The notes under the pieces: model-generated
Told to the model about the DNA's origin: nothing
What the model saw: the letters and a program-made list of their open reading frames with translations, nothing else
Database searches by the model: none
Program-made: the position numbers and the translations under genes
In this document: positions 56,601 through 64,000 of the stretch, one piece after another
Layout of the letters: each line of letters opens with the position of its first letter
Numbering within the stretch: position 1 is the first letter of the stretch
NCBI RefSeq assembly: GCF_001269885.1
Contig: NZ_LHVH01000010.1
Span: 18,287 to 82,286 of the forward strand
Direction: 5' to 3'
Origin: Pseudomonas kilonensis
GTDB taxonomy: Bacteria; Pseudomonadota; Gammaproteobacteria; Pseudomonadales; Pseudomonadaceae
DNA: 64,000 nt

Positions 56601-57449
56601 TCAGAGGCTCAAGCGCATCGACAGATCCACTGCCTTCACATCCTTGGTCATTGCGCCGATCGAGATGTAGTCCACCCCAGTCTCGGCAATCGGGCGCAAC
56701 GTGCTTTCGTTGATCCCGCCGCTGGCTTCCAGCTTCGCCTTGCCGCCATTGAGGCGTACGGCTTCACGCATGTCGTCCAGGCTCAGTTCGTCGAGCATGA
56801 TGATGTCGGCGTCAGCCGCCAGCGCTTCTTTCAATTCCGCCAGGCTTTCCACTTCGACTTCCACCGGTTTGCCCGGTGCGATCTTGTGGGCGGCCGCGAT
56901 GGCCTGGGCGATTCCGCCGCAGGCGGCGATGTGGTTTTCCTTGATCAGGAAGGCATCGTACAGGCCGATGCGGTGGTTATGGCAGCCACCGCAGGTGACC
57001 GCGTACTTCTGGGCCAGGCGCAACCCGGGCAGGGTCTTGCGGGTGTCCAGCAGCTTGACCTGGGTACCGGCGACAAAGTCGGCCAGGTAACGGGCCCGCG
57101 TGGCAACGCCGGAAAGCATTTGCAGGAAGTTCAGCGCGCTGCGTTCGCCGGTCAGCAGCGAGCGGGCCGGGCCTTCCAGATGGAACAGCACTTGATCGGG
57201 ATTGACCCGGTCGCCGTCGCGCACTTGCCAATGCACCGCGACACGCGGGTCCAGTTGCCGGAACACGGCATCGACCCAGGCCGTGCCACTGATGATCGCC
57301 GCGTCGCGGGTAATGATGGTGGCCTTGGCCAGGCGTTCGGCGGGGATCAGTTGCGCGGTGATGTCGCCGCTGCCGATGTCTTCAAGCAACGCACGGCGCA
57401 CGTTGGCTTCGATTTCGGCGGTCAGATCGGCGAGACGTAGATTCGGCAT
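56601..57449 (-). CDS. nadC: nicotinate-nucleotide pyrophosphorylase (quinolinate phosphoribosyltransferase) NadC
   Basis: Converts quinolinate and PRPP to nicotinate mononucleotide in de novo NAD synthesis. 282 residues from ATG 57449 ([13 protein letters not shown]). Conserved: [66 protein letters not shown] (substrate-binding Arg/His/Lys), [11 protein letters not shown], and [27 protein letters not shown]. It is followed by a bidirectional terminator and diverges from the DUF1631 gene, as in P. aeruginosa PA4524/PA4523. Confidence 0.97.
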   Translation of the reverse strand: MPNLRLADLTAEIEANVRRALLEDIGSGDITAQLIPAERLAKATIITRDAAIISGTAWVDAVFRQLDPRVAVHWQVRDGDRVNPDQVLFHLEGPARSLLTGERSALNFLQMLSGVATRARYLADFVAGTQVKLLDTRKTLPGLRLAQKYAVTCGGCHNHRIGLYDAFLIKENHIAACGGIAQAIAAAHKIAPGKPVEVEVESLAELKEALAADADIIMLDELSLDDMREAVRLNGGKAKLEASGGINESTLRPIAETGVDYISIGAMTKDVKAVDLSMRLSL

Positions 57450-57675
57450 AACGGGCTCCACAAACAAAGTGGCCTGATTATAGGGTGTCGAAACCTGCAT
57501 TTGGTCGCGTCCTCGCAACATTTCCTCATTTCCCGGGTCACTTATTGCGCCGTATTTCGAGATGGATCACAGAGTGTGCTGGTACGACAGGGTTGTTTTA
57601 CCCGATAATCCGCCTTTCGATTGACGTCATAGCTTTGACGTTGCGAGCCGAAGAAAGCCGTTTCAGGAGGCCAGG

Positions 57676-59889
57676 ATGCACAACGACGGGAATGTAGTGC
57701 CTTTGCACAAGGTCGCTACCGATCAGGCGAATCCCTCGCCGCTCGCCCGCCTGCCTGTGATTCTGCTTCAGGTTCGCGACAAGGCTGCCCAGCAGTTGCG
57801 CCTGGGCCTGCAAGGGCTGTTCGATAACGCCGACGACACCTTGTTTGAAATGGCCGACCGGGCACGCGACGACGTCGAGCAGAACCTGTACTTCGAGGCC
57901 ATGCGCGACCTGCGCCTGAAGCGCAAAAGCATTGAACGTGAATTCATCGAGCAGTTTTTCGAGACCTTCGTCAGCCTTGCCCAGTACGACCTGACCCACA
58001 CCAGCTTGGCGCCCACCCTGGCGCCGGACAGCCAAGCCCAGCGCTCCCAGGACGAGCTGGAGCGCCATTTGGCGGTCGAGGCGATGGTCACTCGGGTGTT
58101 CAGGCGCGATGGCGTGGCGCTGGAGCAACTGACGGCCCGGCTCGGTGCGCTGCTGGGCCGACCGCTGGCCAATCAGCACAATCCCCTGAGCCCGGCACTG
58201 CTGTGCGAGAAGTTCCTGCAGGCCGGGCGCAACCTGGGCGTGGGCATCAAGGTCAAGCTGATCCTGCTCAAGCTGTTCGAGCGTTATGTGCTTAGCGATT
58301 GCGACCAACTCTATACCGAGGCCAACCAGTTGCTGGCCGCCACAGGCGTGCTGCCGGAGCTCAAGGTTACGCCGGCGCGCCGGACGTCGGATCGCCCCGA
58401 GGAAACTCTGCGGCCCAGCGCCGAGGTCGCTGACAAGCCCGGCGATGCCGAGGTCGATGACAGCGTGCAGGAAGTGTTCGCCGCCTTGCAGAAACTGCTG
58501 ATGCAGGTGCGTGGCAGCGTGGCGCCGACCCTGGAACCCAGCGTACCGCCCCAGCCGATTTCTACCCGTGACCTGCTACGGTTGCTCTCTCATTTGCAGC
58601 AATACGTACCGGCGCCTACCGTTCACGACGAGTTCGATTTGCGTAGCCAGCTCGAACAATTGTTGACCCGGGTCAGCGTGCGCAGTGGCAAGTCCCGGGT
58701 GGTCGAAGGCGCCGATGAAGACGTGATCAACCTGATCTCGATGATGTTCGAATTCATCCTCGACGATCACAACCTGCCAGACTCCTTCAAGGCCCTGATC
58801 GGCCGCCTGCAAATCCCGATGCTCAAGGTCGCGGTGCAGGACAAGAGCTTCTTCAGCCGCGGCAACCATCCGGCCCGGCGGCTGCTTAACGAAATCGCGG
58901 CTGCGGCCATGGGCTGGGGCGATTGCGACGACCATCAGCGCGACAGCCTGTACCTGCGCATCGAGCAGGTGGTGCAGCGCCTGCTGAACGACTTCGTCGA
59001 TGACCCGGCGATTTTCTCCGAGCTGTTGGCCGATTTCCTGGCCTTCACCAGTGACGAGCGCCGCCGCAGCGAATTGCTTGAACAGCGTATTCGCGACGCC
59101 GAAGAGGGCCGGGCCAAGGCCGAACTGGCGCGCCATCGCGTTGAAGGGGCGCTGAACCAGGTGATGTTGGGCAAAGTCTTGCCGCAAGCCGTGGTGGAGT
59201 TCGTGCAACACGCCTGGAGCCAAGTGTTGCTGCTGACGTGCTTCAAGCATGGCAAGTATTCCGCCGAATGGCAGGCCGACGTCTTGACCCTGGAGCAATT
59301 GATCTGGAGCGTCCAGCCTCACGACGAACCCGACGCCGGCCTGCGCTTGCTGGCAATGGTGCCCGAACTGCTCAAGGCGCTGCGTGAAGGCCTGAGCCGT
59401 TCGGCGTTCGACCCGTTTGCCACCAGCGAGTTTTTCAGTGAACTGGAACTCCTGCATGTCCAGGCGCTCGAGCGCATGGGCCAGGCAACGGATCAGGCCC
59501 AGTCGTTCGATTCGCCGGCCATGGTCGAGGTGCTGGAAAAAATCGTCCTGCGTGCCCCGCAGAAATCGGCGGGAGAGAGCGTGGCGGTGCATTTGCCGGC
59601 CGATGATGTGGGCCTGCTGCAGGTCGACCAGTTGCACCTGGGAAGCTGGGTCGAGTTCCAGGAGGACGATGACAACACCCTGCGTTGCAAGCTGGCGGCG
59701 ATCATCGAGGCCACCGGCAAATACGTCTTCGTCAATCGCACCGGCCTCAAGGTGCTGGAGCATAGCCGCACCAGCCTGGCCCTGGAATTTCGCCGGGGAG
59801 CGGCGCGGCTGTTGGACGACACCCTGTTGTTCGACCGCGCGCTGGAGTCGGTGCTGGGCAATCTGCGCCAGCTCAATCGCGGCAAGTGA
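57676..59889 (+). CDS. DUF1631 family protein with PilZ-like C-terminal domain
   Basis: 737-residue cytosolic protein of unknown function, equivalent in position to P. aeruginosa PA4523. Mostly helical from residue 20 to about 640, including FEMADRARDDVEQNLYFEAMRDLRLKR and LNEIAAAAMGWGD. The last 95 residues read as beta strands (LLQVDQLHLGSWVEFQEDD, LRCKLAAIIEATGKYVFVNRTGLKVLEHSRTSLALEFRRGAARLLD) and resemble a PilZ/YcgR-N-like barrel, though the RxxxR c-di-GMP motif is not seen. AGGAGG precedes the ATG. Upstream of ampD-ampE in the genus; no link to them is established. Confidence 0.85.
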   Translation: MHNDGNVVPLHKVATDQANPSPLARLPVILLQVRDKAAQQLRLGLQGLFDNADDTLFEMADRARDDVEQNLYFEAMRDLRLKRKSIEREFIEQFFETFVSLAQYDLTHTSLAPTLAPDSQAQRSQDELERHLAVEAMVTRVFRRDGVALEQLTARLGALLGRPLANQHNPLSPALLCEKFLQAGRNLGVGIKVKLILLKLFERYVLSDCDQLYTEANQLLAATGVLPELKVTPARRTSDRPEETLRPSAEVADKPGDAEVDDSVQEVFAALQKLLMQVRGSVAPTLEPSVPPQPISTRDLLRLLSHLQQYVPAPTVHDEFDLRSQLEQLLTRVSVRSGKSRVVEGADEDVINLISMMFEFILDDHNLPDSFKALIGRLQIPMLKVAVQDKSFFSRGNHPARRLLNEIAAAAMGWGDCDDHQRDSLYLRIEQVVQRLLNDFVDDPAIFSELLADFLAFTSDERRRSELLEQRIRDAEEGRAKAELARHRVEGALNQVMLGKVLPQAVVEFVQHAWSQVLLLTCFKHGKYSAEWQADVLTLEQLIWSVQPHDEPDAGLRLLAMVPELLKALREGLSRSAFDPFATSEFFSELELLHVQALERMGQATDQAQSFDSPAMVEVLEKIVLRAPQKSAGESVAVHLPADDVGLLQVDQLHLGSWVEFQEDDDNTLRCKLAAIIEATGKYVFVNRTGLKVLEHSRTSLALEFRRGAARLLDDTLLFDRALESVLGNLRQLNRGK

Positions 59890-59953
59890 TCGCGCAGCCC
59901 GGTCCGATCACGGCATACTGGCGGCATTCAGCGTCGTCATCGAAGGAACCTGT

Positions 59954-60514
59954 ATGCAGTTGGACTCCGCGAGCGGTTGGTGCGAGGGGGTGCGTCATTG
60001 CCCATCGCCCAACTTCAATGCGCGCCCGGAAGGCGAAATCTCCCTGCTGGTGATCCACAACATCAGCCTGCCACCGGCACAGTTCGCCACGGGCAAGGTG
60101 CAGGAATTCTTCCAGAATCGTCTGGATGTCACGGAACATCCCTACTTTCTGGGTATCGCCGACCTTCGCGTTTCTGCGCATTTTCTGATTGAGCGTGACG
60201 GCGCTGTGACCCAGTTTGTCTCTTGTCTGGATCGCGCGTGGCATGCGGGTGTCTCGTGCTTCGAGGGGCGTGAGACTTGTAACGATTTTTCCCTGGGCAT
60301 CGAGCTTGAGGGCACGGATGATCTGCCGTTCACCGACGCGCAATATGTCGCATTGGTGGACCTGACCCGGCAGTTGCAAGCGGCGTTCAGGGCGATCACT
60401 GTGCAGCGTATCTGCGGGCACAGCGACATCGCACCGGGACGCAAGACCGATCCGGGACCGGCATTCGACTGGGTGCGCTATCGCGCGGCCCTGACAGAAG
60501 GGGAAGGACAATGA
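59954..60514 (+). CDS. ampD: 1,6-anhydro-N-acetylmuramyl-L-alanine amidase AmpD
   Basis: Cytoplasmic zinc amidase that strips the peptide from anhydro-muropeptides in cell-wall recycling; its loss derepresses AmpC beta-lactamase. 186 residues. Zinc ligands His35 (VIHNIS), His156 (CGHSDIAPGRKTDPGP) and Asp166, and catalytic Glu117 (GIELEG), match those of Citrobacter AmpD nearly residue for residue (34, 154, 164, 116). All are intact. GAAGGAA precedes the ATG. The stop overlaps ampE (ATGA). Confidence 0.97.
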   Translation: MQLDSASGWCEGVRHCPSPNFNARPEGEISLLVIHNISLPPAQFATGKVQEFFQNRLDVTEHPYFLGIADLRVSAHFLIERDGAVTQFVSCLDRAWHAGVSCFEGRETCNDFSLGIELEGTDDLPFTDAQYVALVDLTRQLQAAFRAITVQRICGHSDIAPGRKTDPGPAFDWVRYRAALTEGEGQ

Positions 60515-61347
60515 GTTTTCTGGTGTTGCTGCTGGCCGTCTGGATCGAGAAGTTCTCGGCCTTGCGCCAGCGGGTCCAGCGCGACGGCGGCTGGCTGCTC
60601 GAGCTGAACAAGCTCGAGGCGAGCCCGCGTTGGCTCAGCCGACCCTGGCTGGTGCTGACGCTGATGGTGGTGCTGCCCGTGGCGCTGCTGGCGTTGCTTT
60701 TGTGGGTGCTGGAGCCGGTGGCCTATGGTCTGCTGGCGCTGCCGGTGCATTTGCTGGTGGTGATCTACAGCCTGGGGCGTGGTGATCTGCTGGCCGGCCT
60801 CGGGCCGTTTCGCGACGCGTGGCGTCGGGAAGACCTGCAAGCGGCGGCCCATGTGGCCAAGCGCGACCTGGACATTGAAGCCGATGACGGTGAGCAGTTG
60901 CTGGAGCGGGTCCAGGGGCATTTGTTGTGGCAGGCCTACCAGAGCTTTTTCGCGGTAATTTTCTGGTACTTCGTGTTGGGCCCGGTCGCCGCCCTGAGTT
61001 ATCGGCTGCTGGCGCTAGCCGCCGAGCACAGCCAGAACCCCGGCGTGGCCGAGCGGGCAGCACAAATGCGCCATGCCTTCGATTGGGTGCCGGTGCGGTT
61101 GCTGGCGGCGAGCTTCGCCCTGGTGGGGAATTTCGTTGCGGTCAGCCGGGTCATGCTGCATGAGCTGCTGAACTGGAACATCAGCGCCGCCGCCCTCATC
61201 GACAAGGTCGGCCTGGTGGCGGGCGAGATCCCCCGGCCCGTCGCCGGGCCGGACGGCATCAACAGCCTGGACCGTCTCTGGGAATTGTTGCTGCGTGCGG
61301 CGGTGCTCTGGTATGCCGGGTTTGCGTTGTGGACGGTGTTGGCCTGA
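60511..61347 (+). CDS. ampE: inner-membrane protein AmpE
   Basis: 278-residue membrane protein of the CobD/CbiB-like fold, encoded with AmpD and proposed as a sensor in beta-lactamase control; its exact role is unsettled. Membrane segments at about 47-70 and 74-90, in the middle (about 150-175), and near the C-terminus. It begins MSFLVLLLAVWIEKFSALRQRVQRDGGW, with the family motif FAVIFWYFVLGPVAALSYRLL in the middle. Coupled to ampD by a 4-base overlap. A palindromic REP-like hairpin lies 35 bases downstream. Confidence 0.92.
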   Translation: MSFLVLLLAVWIEKFSALRQRVQRDGGWLLELNKLEASPRWLSRPWLVLTLMVVLPVALLALLLWVLEPVAYGLLALPVHLLVVIYSLGRGDLLAGLGPFRDAWRREDLQAAAHVAKRDLDIEADDGEQLLERVQGHLLWQAYQSFFAVIFWYFVLGPVAALSYRLLALAAEHSQNPGVAERAAQMRHAFDWVPVRLLAASFALVGNFVAVSRVMLHELLNWNISAAALIDKVGLVAGEIPRPVAGPDGINSLDRLWELLLRAAVLWYAGFALWTVLA

Positions 61348-61381
61348 GAACAACCAACACATTTCCTTGTGGCGAGGGATT

Positions 61382-61408
61382 CTGTGGGAGCAAGCCTTGC
61401 TCCCACAG
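61382..61408. repeat. REP-like palindrome after ampE
   Basis: CTGTGGGAGCAAG and CTTGCTCCCACAG form a nearly perfect hairpin with the GTGGGAGC head typical of local REP elements, between ampE and the chemoreceptor gene. It may also end the ampDE transcript, although no T-run follows. Confidence 0.8.
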
Positions 61409-61574
61409 ATAAATCCCCTAGCCACAGCTGAACCGTGTCAGTCCTTCTCGTTAACCTTAAGTTACAAATCTCCCCGCCAATTTAGGCTATACAAGAGCAG
61501 CGCCCGAATAGTGGCTTTCTGCTGTCTCCGTGCGCGAGCTCATAACAATAAGAACACTACCGGGAGACTTCCTT

Positions 61575-63605
61575 GTGAAGAGTTTGCTCTGGCCCGCCGT
61601 CGCGCTGATGAACCGCCTGAGCTTCGGCATGAAGTTCAGCCTGATCAGCGTGCTGTTCCTGCTGCCCATGCTGGTGACCAACTTCTTTCTGGTGCGCGAT
61701 TCCTATCGGGAATTCCAGGGCACCCAAGTGGAGCTGCAAAGCCTCGACCTGCTGGGCAGCAGCCTGACCCTGCGCCGGGACCTGGAAACCCTCAATAATC
61801 TGGTGCAGATCAACGCCAGCCTGGGCCAATCCGGCAAGGCCGGTGATGTCGAAGCGAAGATAGTCAGCCTGGAACAACAGGTCCTCGCACGGCTGCAAGG
61901 CATGACGGCCATGGCCATCGAGCCTGAGCAGGTCAGTGCCTTCGAGGCCAAGCGCGACGAAATGATCGGTGCTTTCAAGGCCCAGCAGGCCGAAAGCTCC
62001 CTGCAGAGCAAAAGTGCGCTGATCGGCAAGTTGCTCAACAGCGCCCAGATGTTCGGCCAGATCATCGCCAGCCAGGCGGGGCTGAGCCGCGACAATCAGA
62101 GCGACATCCGCCAGCTCAGTGAACTGATCATCGGCACGACCCCCAAGGTCACCCAGATTCTCGGTGAAGGCCGGGCGCTGGGCGCGTCCTCGTTGGGGCT
62201 GGGGTTTCTCAACTCGGCGTCGAGCACCCGCTTCGACGAGTTGCTGGCGCAGATCGAAAAGCTCCAGGGCGAGTACGACTTGAAACTGCAGGACGCCCTC
62301 GGCTCCAGCCAGGCGGCTGGACAAACCCTGGCCGCCCAGGCCAACGGCAGCAAGAGTGCCCTCAAGAAGGCCTCGGAACTGATCGAGGAGCAGGTGGTGA
62401 TGGCCGACACCCTCGATGCGCCCTGGCCGGCATTCTTTGAGCAGGTCAGCGGCCTGATGGAGCAGACTTATCGGCTGAACGAAGCGACCCAGGGCTTTCT
62501 CGGCGTGCAGTTGCAGCAGCGCCTGGAACAGAATCGCAGTCACATGGTGCTGCAAGCCGTGGCGCTGGTGCTGGTGTTCCTGTTGATTTTTTACCTGTAC
62601 GCCGGTTTCTACGCCTCGACCCGCACCACGCTTCAGCATCTGGGCCAGATGATGGACAAGGTGGCGGCGGGGGACATGACGGTCAATTTCGTCGCGCGCA
62701 GCAAAGACGAACTGGGTGAGCTGGGTGAAGTGTTCAACGGTACGGTGGCGAAGATCCATGACCTGATCGAACAGGTCGGCCGCACCGTCGCCGAAGTCGA
62801 ACGCCAGGCCGGGCAGGTGGAAACGGTATCGGCCCAGAGCAACCAGGCCGTCGCCGGCCAGCGCAGCCAGATCGAACTGGTGGCCACGGCGATGAACCAA
62901 ATGTCGGCCACGGCCCAGGAAGTGGCCCGCAGTGCCGCTGCAGCGGTGAGCAGTGCCCACAGCGTGAACGACGAGACCCTCAGCGGGCGCGGGCTGGTGG
63001 AATCCCAGCAGGGCAGCATCGCCCGCTTGGCCAGCGAGATCGATCAGTCGGTGCAGGTGATCAATCAACTGGCGACCGACAGCCAGGCCATCAGTCGCGT
63101 GCTGGATGTGATCAAGAGCATCGCCGAGCAGACCAACCTGCTGGCCCTCAACGCCGCCATCGAAGCAGCCCGGGCCGGTGAGCAGGGGCGCGGCTTTGCG
63201 GTGGTGGCCGATGAGGTGCGAACCCTGGCCAAGCGAACCCAGCAATCGACCGAAGAAATCGAAGCGATGATCACCCGCCTGCACGGTGGTGTCGGTGCCG
63301 CGGTCAAGGCGATGGGCACCAGCCATGAGATGGCCAGCGGCACGGTCAGCCAATCGGAAAAGGTCCAGCAGGCCTTGGAAAATATCCTCGGTGCCGTCGG
63401 CATGATCGTCGACCAGAACCAGCAGATCGCCGCCGCTGTGGAGCAGCAGACGGCCGTGGCCCATGACATCGACCAGAACATCGTCGAAATCAACCGCGCC
63501 GGCGAACGCACCGCCGAAGGTGCCCACCAGACCGAAGACGCCAGCCGCGAATTGTCTGCCCAGGTGGTGCAGCTCAAGCAGTTGATCAATGCGTTTCGGG
63601 TGTGA
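61575..63605 (+). CDS. methyl-accepting chemotaxis protein
   Basis: Transmembrane chemoreceptor, 676 residues, equivalent in position to PA4520. TM1 about 20-40, a largely helical periplasmic domain of about 280 residues (Gln/Ala/Ser-rich), TM2 about 323-345, HAMP about 346-400 ([33 protein letters not shown]), then the signalling domain with the hairpin tip [35 protein letters not shown] (about 515-550). GTG 61575 is chosen because GGGAG lies 8 bases before it; an ATG at 61530 has no such site. No CheR-tethering pentapeptide is seen at the end. Ligand unknown. Confidence 0.9.
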   Translation: MKSLLWPAVALMNRLSFGMKFSLISVLFLLPMLVTNFFLVRDSYREFQGTQVELQSLDLLGSSLTLRRDLETLNNLVQINASLGQSGKAGDVEAKIVSLEQQVLARLQGMTAMAIEPEQVSAFEAKRDEMIGAFKAQQAESSLQSKSALIGKLLNSAQMFGQIIASQAGLSRDNQSDIRQLSELIIGTTPKVTQILGEGRALGASSLGLGFLNSASSTRFDELLAQIEKLQGEYDLKLQDALGSSQAAGQTLAAQANGSKSALKKASELIEEQVVMADTLDAPWPAFFEQVSGLMEQTYRLNEATQGFLGVQLQQRLEQNRSHMVLQAVALVLVFLLIFYLYAGFYASTRTTLQHLGQMMDKVAAGDMTVNFVARSKDELGELGEVFNGTVAKIHDLIEQVGRTVAEVERQAGQVETVSAQSNQAVAGQRSQIELVATAMNQMSATAQEVARSAAAAVSSAHSVNDETLSGRGLVESQQGSIARLASEIDQSVQVINQLATDSQAISRVLDVIKSIAEQTNLLALNAAIEAARAGEQGRGFAVVADEVRTLAKRTQQSTEEIEAMITRLHGGVGAAVKAMGTSHEMASGTVSQSEKVQQALENILGAVGMIVDQNQQIAAAVEQQTAVAHDIDQNIVEINRAGERTAEGAHQTEDASRELSAQVVQLKQLINAFRV

Positions 63606-63638
63606 TTGCCGCTGATTCACCGCAGGTCCAATGTGGGA

Positions 63639-63741
63639 GCGAGCTTGGTGGGAGCAAGGCTTGCCCGCGATGAAAACACCGCGGTCTCTTGAGTGCTGCG
63701 GTGCCTGGATCGCGAGCAAGCCTTGCTCCCACCAAGCTCGC
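63639..63741. repeat. large REPIN
   Basis: 33-base arms 63639-63671 and 63709-63741 are inverted copies with one mismatch (GCGAGCTTGGTGGGAGCAAG start on the left arm). The spacer holds a further CACCGC...GCGGTG pair. Another REP head (ATGTGGGAGC, from 63631) runs into the left arm. It follows the chemoreceptor and lies immediately before the presumed insertion-sequence end. Confidence 0.9.
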
Positions 63742-63946
63742 TTGTATGGTAGGACTTGAAGGGAGGAGGAGGGACAAAGCTCGATTCTGACTGTTAGCCG
63801 CAGTACAGACCGTGGGAGATTTCACCCCTCCTCCTTTCACCCAAGCGCCGATAAAGAATGCATCTGGCCTAGACCGACGATAGGAACAAGCCTGCGCCTC
63901 TGGGTGAACCCTTCAAGTGTTCAAACCTTAGCCCGGAGGATTTTCA
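63742..63946 (+). mobile_element. non-coding left end of an IS110-family element (boundary uncertain)
   Basis: About 200 non-coding bases between a REPIN and the transposase ATG. They hold an inverted repeat, TGAAGGGAGGAGG (63757-63769) against CCTCCTCCTTTCA (63827-63839), 12 of 13 paired, and further G/C-rich patches. In the IS110 group the region before the recombinase gene encodes the bridge RNA, so this is a candidate. The exact element boundary cannot be fixed from one end. Confidence 0.5.
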
Positions 63947-64000
63947 ATGGCAATGCCGGTTTCTGTCGCAAAGCCGATCGTGGGTGTTGATGTCGCCAAA
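63947..64000 (+). CDS. IS110-family transposase, N-terminus (cut by window edge)
   Basis: Only 18 codons are present, MAMPVSVAKPIVGVDVAK, preceded by GGAGG at a good distance (63936-63940). The IVGVDVAK motif is the first DEDD-domain strand of IS110-type recombinases (usually GIDVSK/GVDVAK), the aspartate being the first catalytic residue. The rest of the gene lies beyond the window. Such RNase-H-fold transposases work with a bridge RNA. The short length limits certainty, but the motif, ribosome-binding site and REP context agree. Confidence 0.7.
   Translation, partial: MAMPVSVAKPIVGVDVAK

Noticed and set aside
61557..63719. 720-codon minus-strand open frame opposite the chemoreceptor
   Set aside because: Antisense to a clear MCP and begins inside a REPIN.

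Overview
This window is a chromosomal segment of a fluorescent-group Pseudomonas (P. fluorescens complex, inferred). The evidence is the conserved order smpB-ratA-rnfH-bamE-fur-recN-grpE-dnaK-dnaJ-dapB-carAB-greA-yhbY-rlmE-ftsH-folP-glmM-tpiA-secG-rimP-nusA-infB-rbfA-truB-rpsO-pnp, followed by nadC / DUF1631 / ampD / ampE / chemotaxis transducer as around PA4520-PA4524 of P. aeruginosa. High G+C codon usage and fluorescent-Pseudomonas REP/REPIN repeats agree. The first 24 kb are accessory or metabolic; the rest is mostly housekeeping.

1-5.4 kb (minus strand) is a cellulose operon, bcsE-F-G-R-Q-A, with bcsA cut by the window edge. The genes overlap tightly (ATGA, GTGA). It includes the phosphoethanolamine-transferase module (BcsE/F/G), so modified cellulose is the likely product. 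A FleQ-like box lies upstream. A 670-base gap then holds what looks like the tail of a broken membrane-protein gene. 6.0-13.4 kb is a catabolic module: a GlxA/AraC-type regulator divergent from a polar amino-acid ABC transporter (SBP, ATPase, two permeases), an amidase, a D-amino-acid-dehydrogenase-like flavoenzyme and a RidA-like imine deaminase. It probably imports an amide-type compound, hydrolyses it, oxidises the released amine and clears the imine.

13.4-13.8 kb is ssrA (tmRNA); its partner smpB is at 23.1 kb. Between them is the lactate utilisation locus: lldP, lutABC and a large Fe-S/FAD D-lactate dehydrogenase in one operon, divergent from an lldR-type regulator, with a near-perfect 17-bp operator palindrome between them.

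23-55 kb is housekeeping: tmRNA partner SmpB, outer-membrane assembly (BamE), iron regulation (Fur), DNA repair (RecN, with a LexA-type box), the heat-shock trio (two textbook sigma-32 promoters), lysine and pyrimidine/arginine biosynthesis (DapB, CarAB, with an attenuator-like carA leader), transcript cleavage, ribosome and tRNA maturation, FtsH, folate, cell wall (GlmM), glycolysis (TpiA), secretion (SecG), two tRNAs, then the NusA/IF2/PNPase block. Non-ATG starts are frequent (bcsE, bcsQ, rnfH, carA, rlmE, ftsH, rimP, pnp, mcp).

55.3-63.6 kb carries tRNA-Thr, a repeat-built secreted coiled-coil protein, a small conserved acidic protein, nadC, a DUF1631 protein with a PilZ-like tail, ampD-ampE and a chemoreceptor. 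The window ends in a large REPIN and the first 18 codons of an IS110-family transposase. The roughly 200 non-coding bases between them are a good candidate for a bridge-RNA-encoding left end of an element inserted at a REP sequence.
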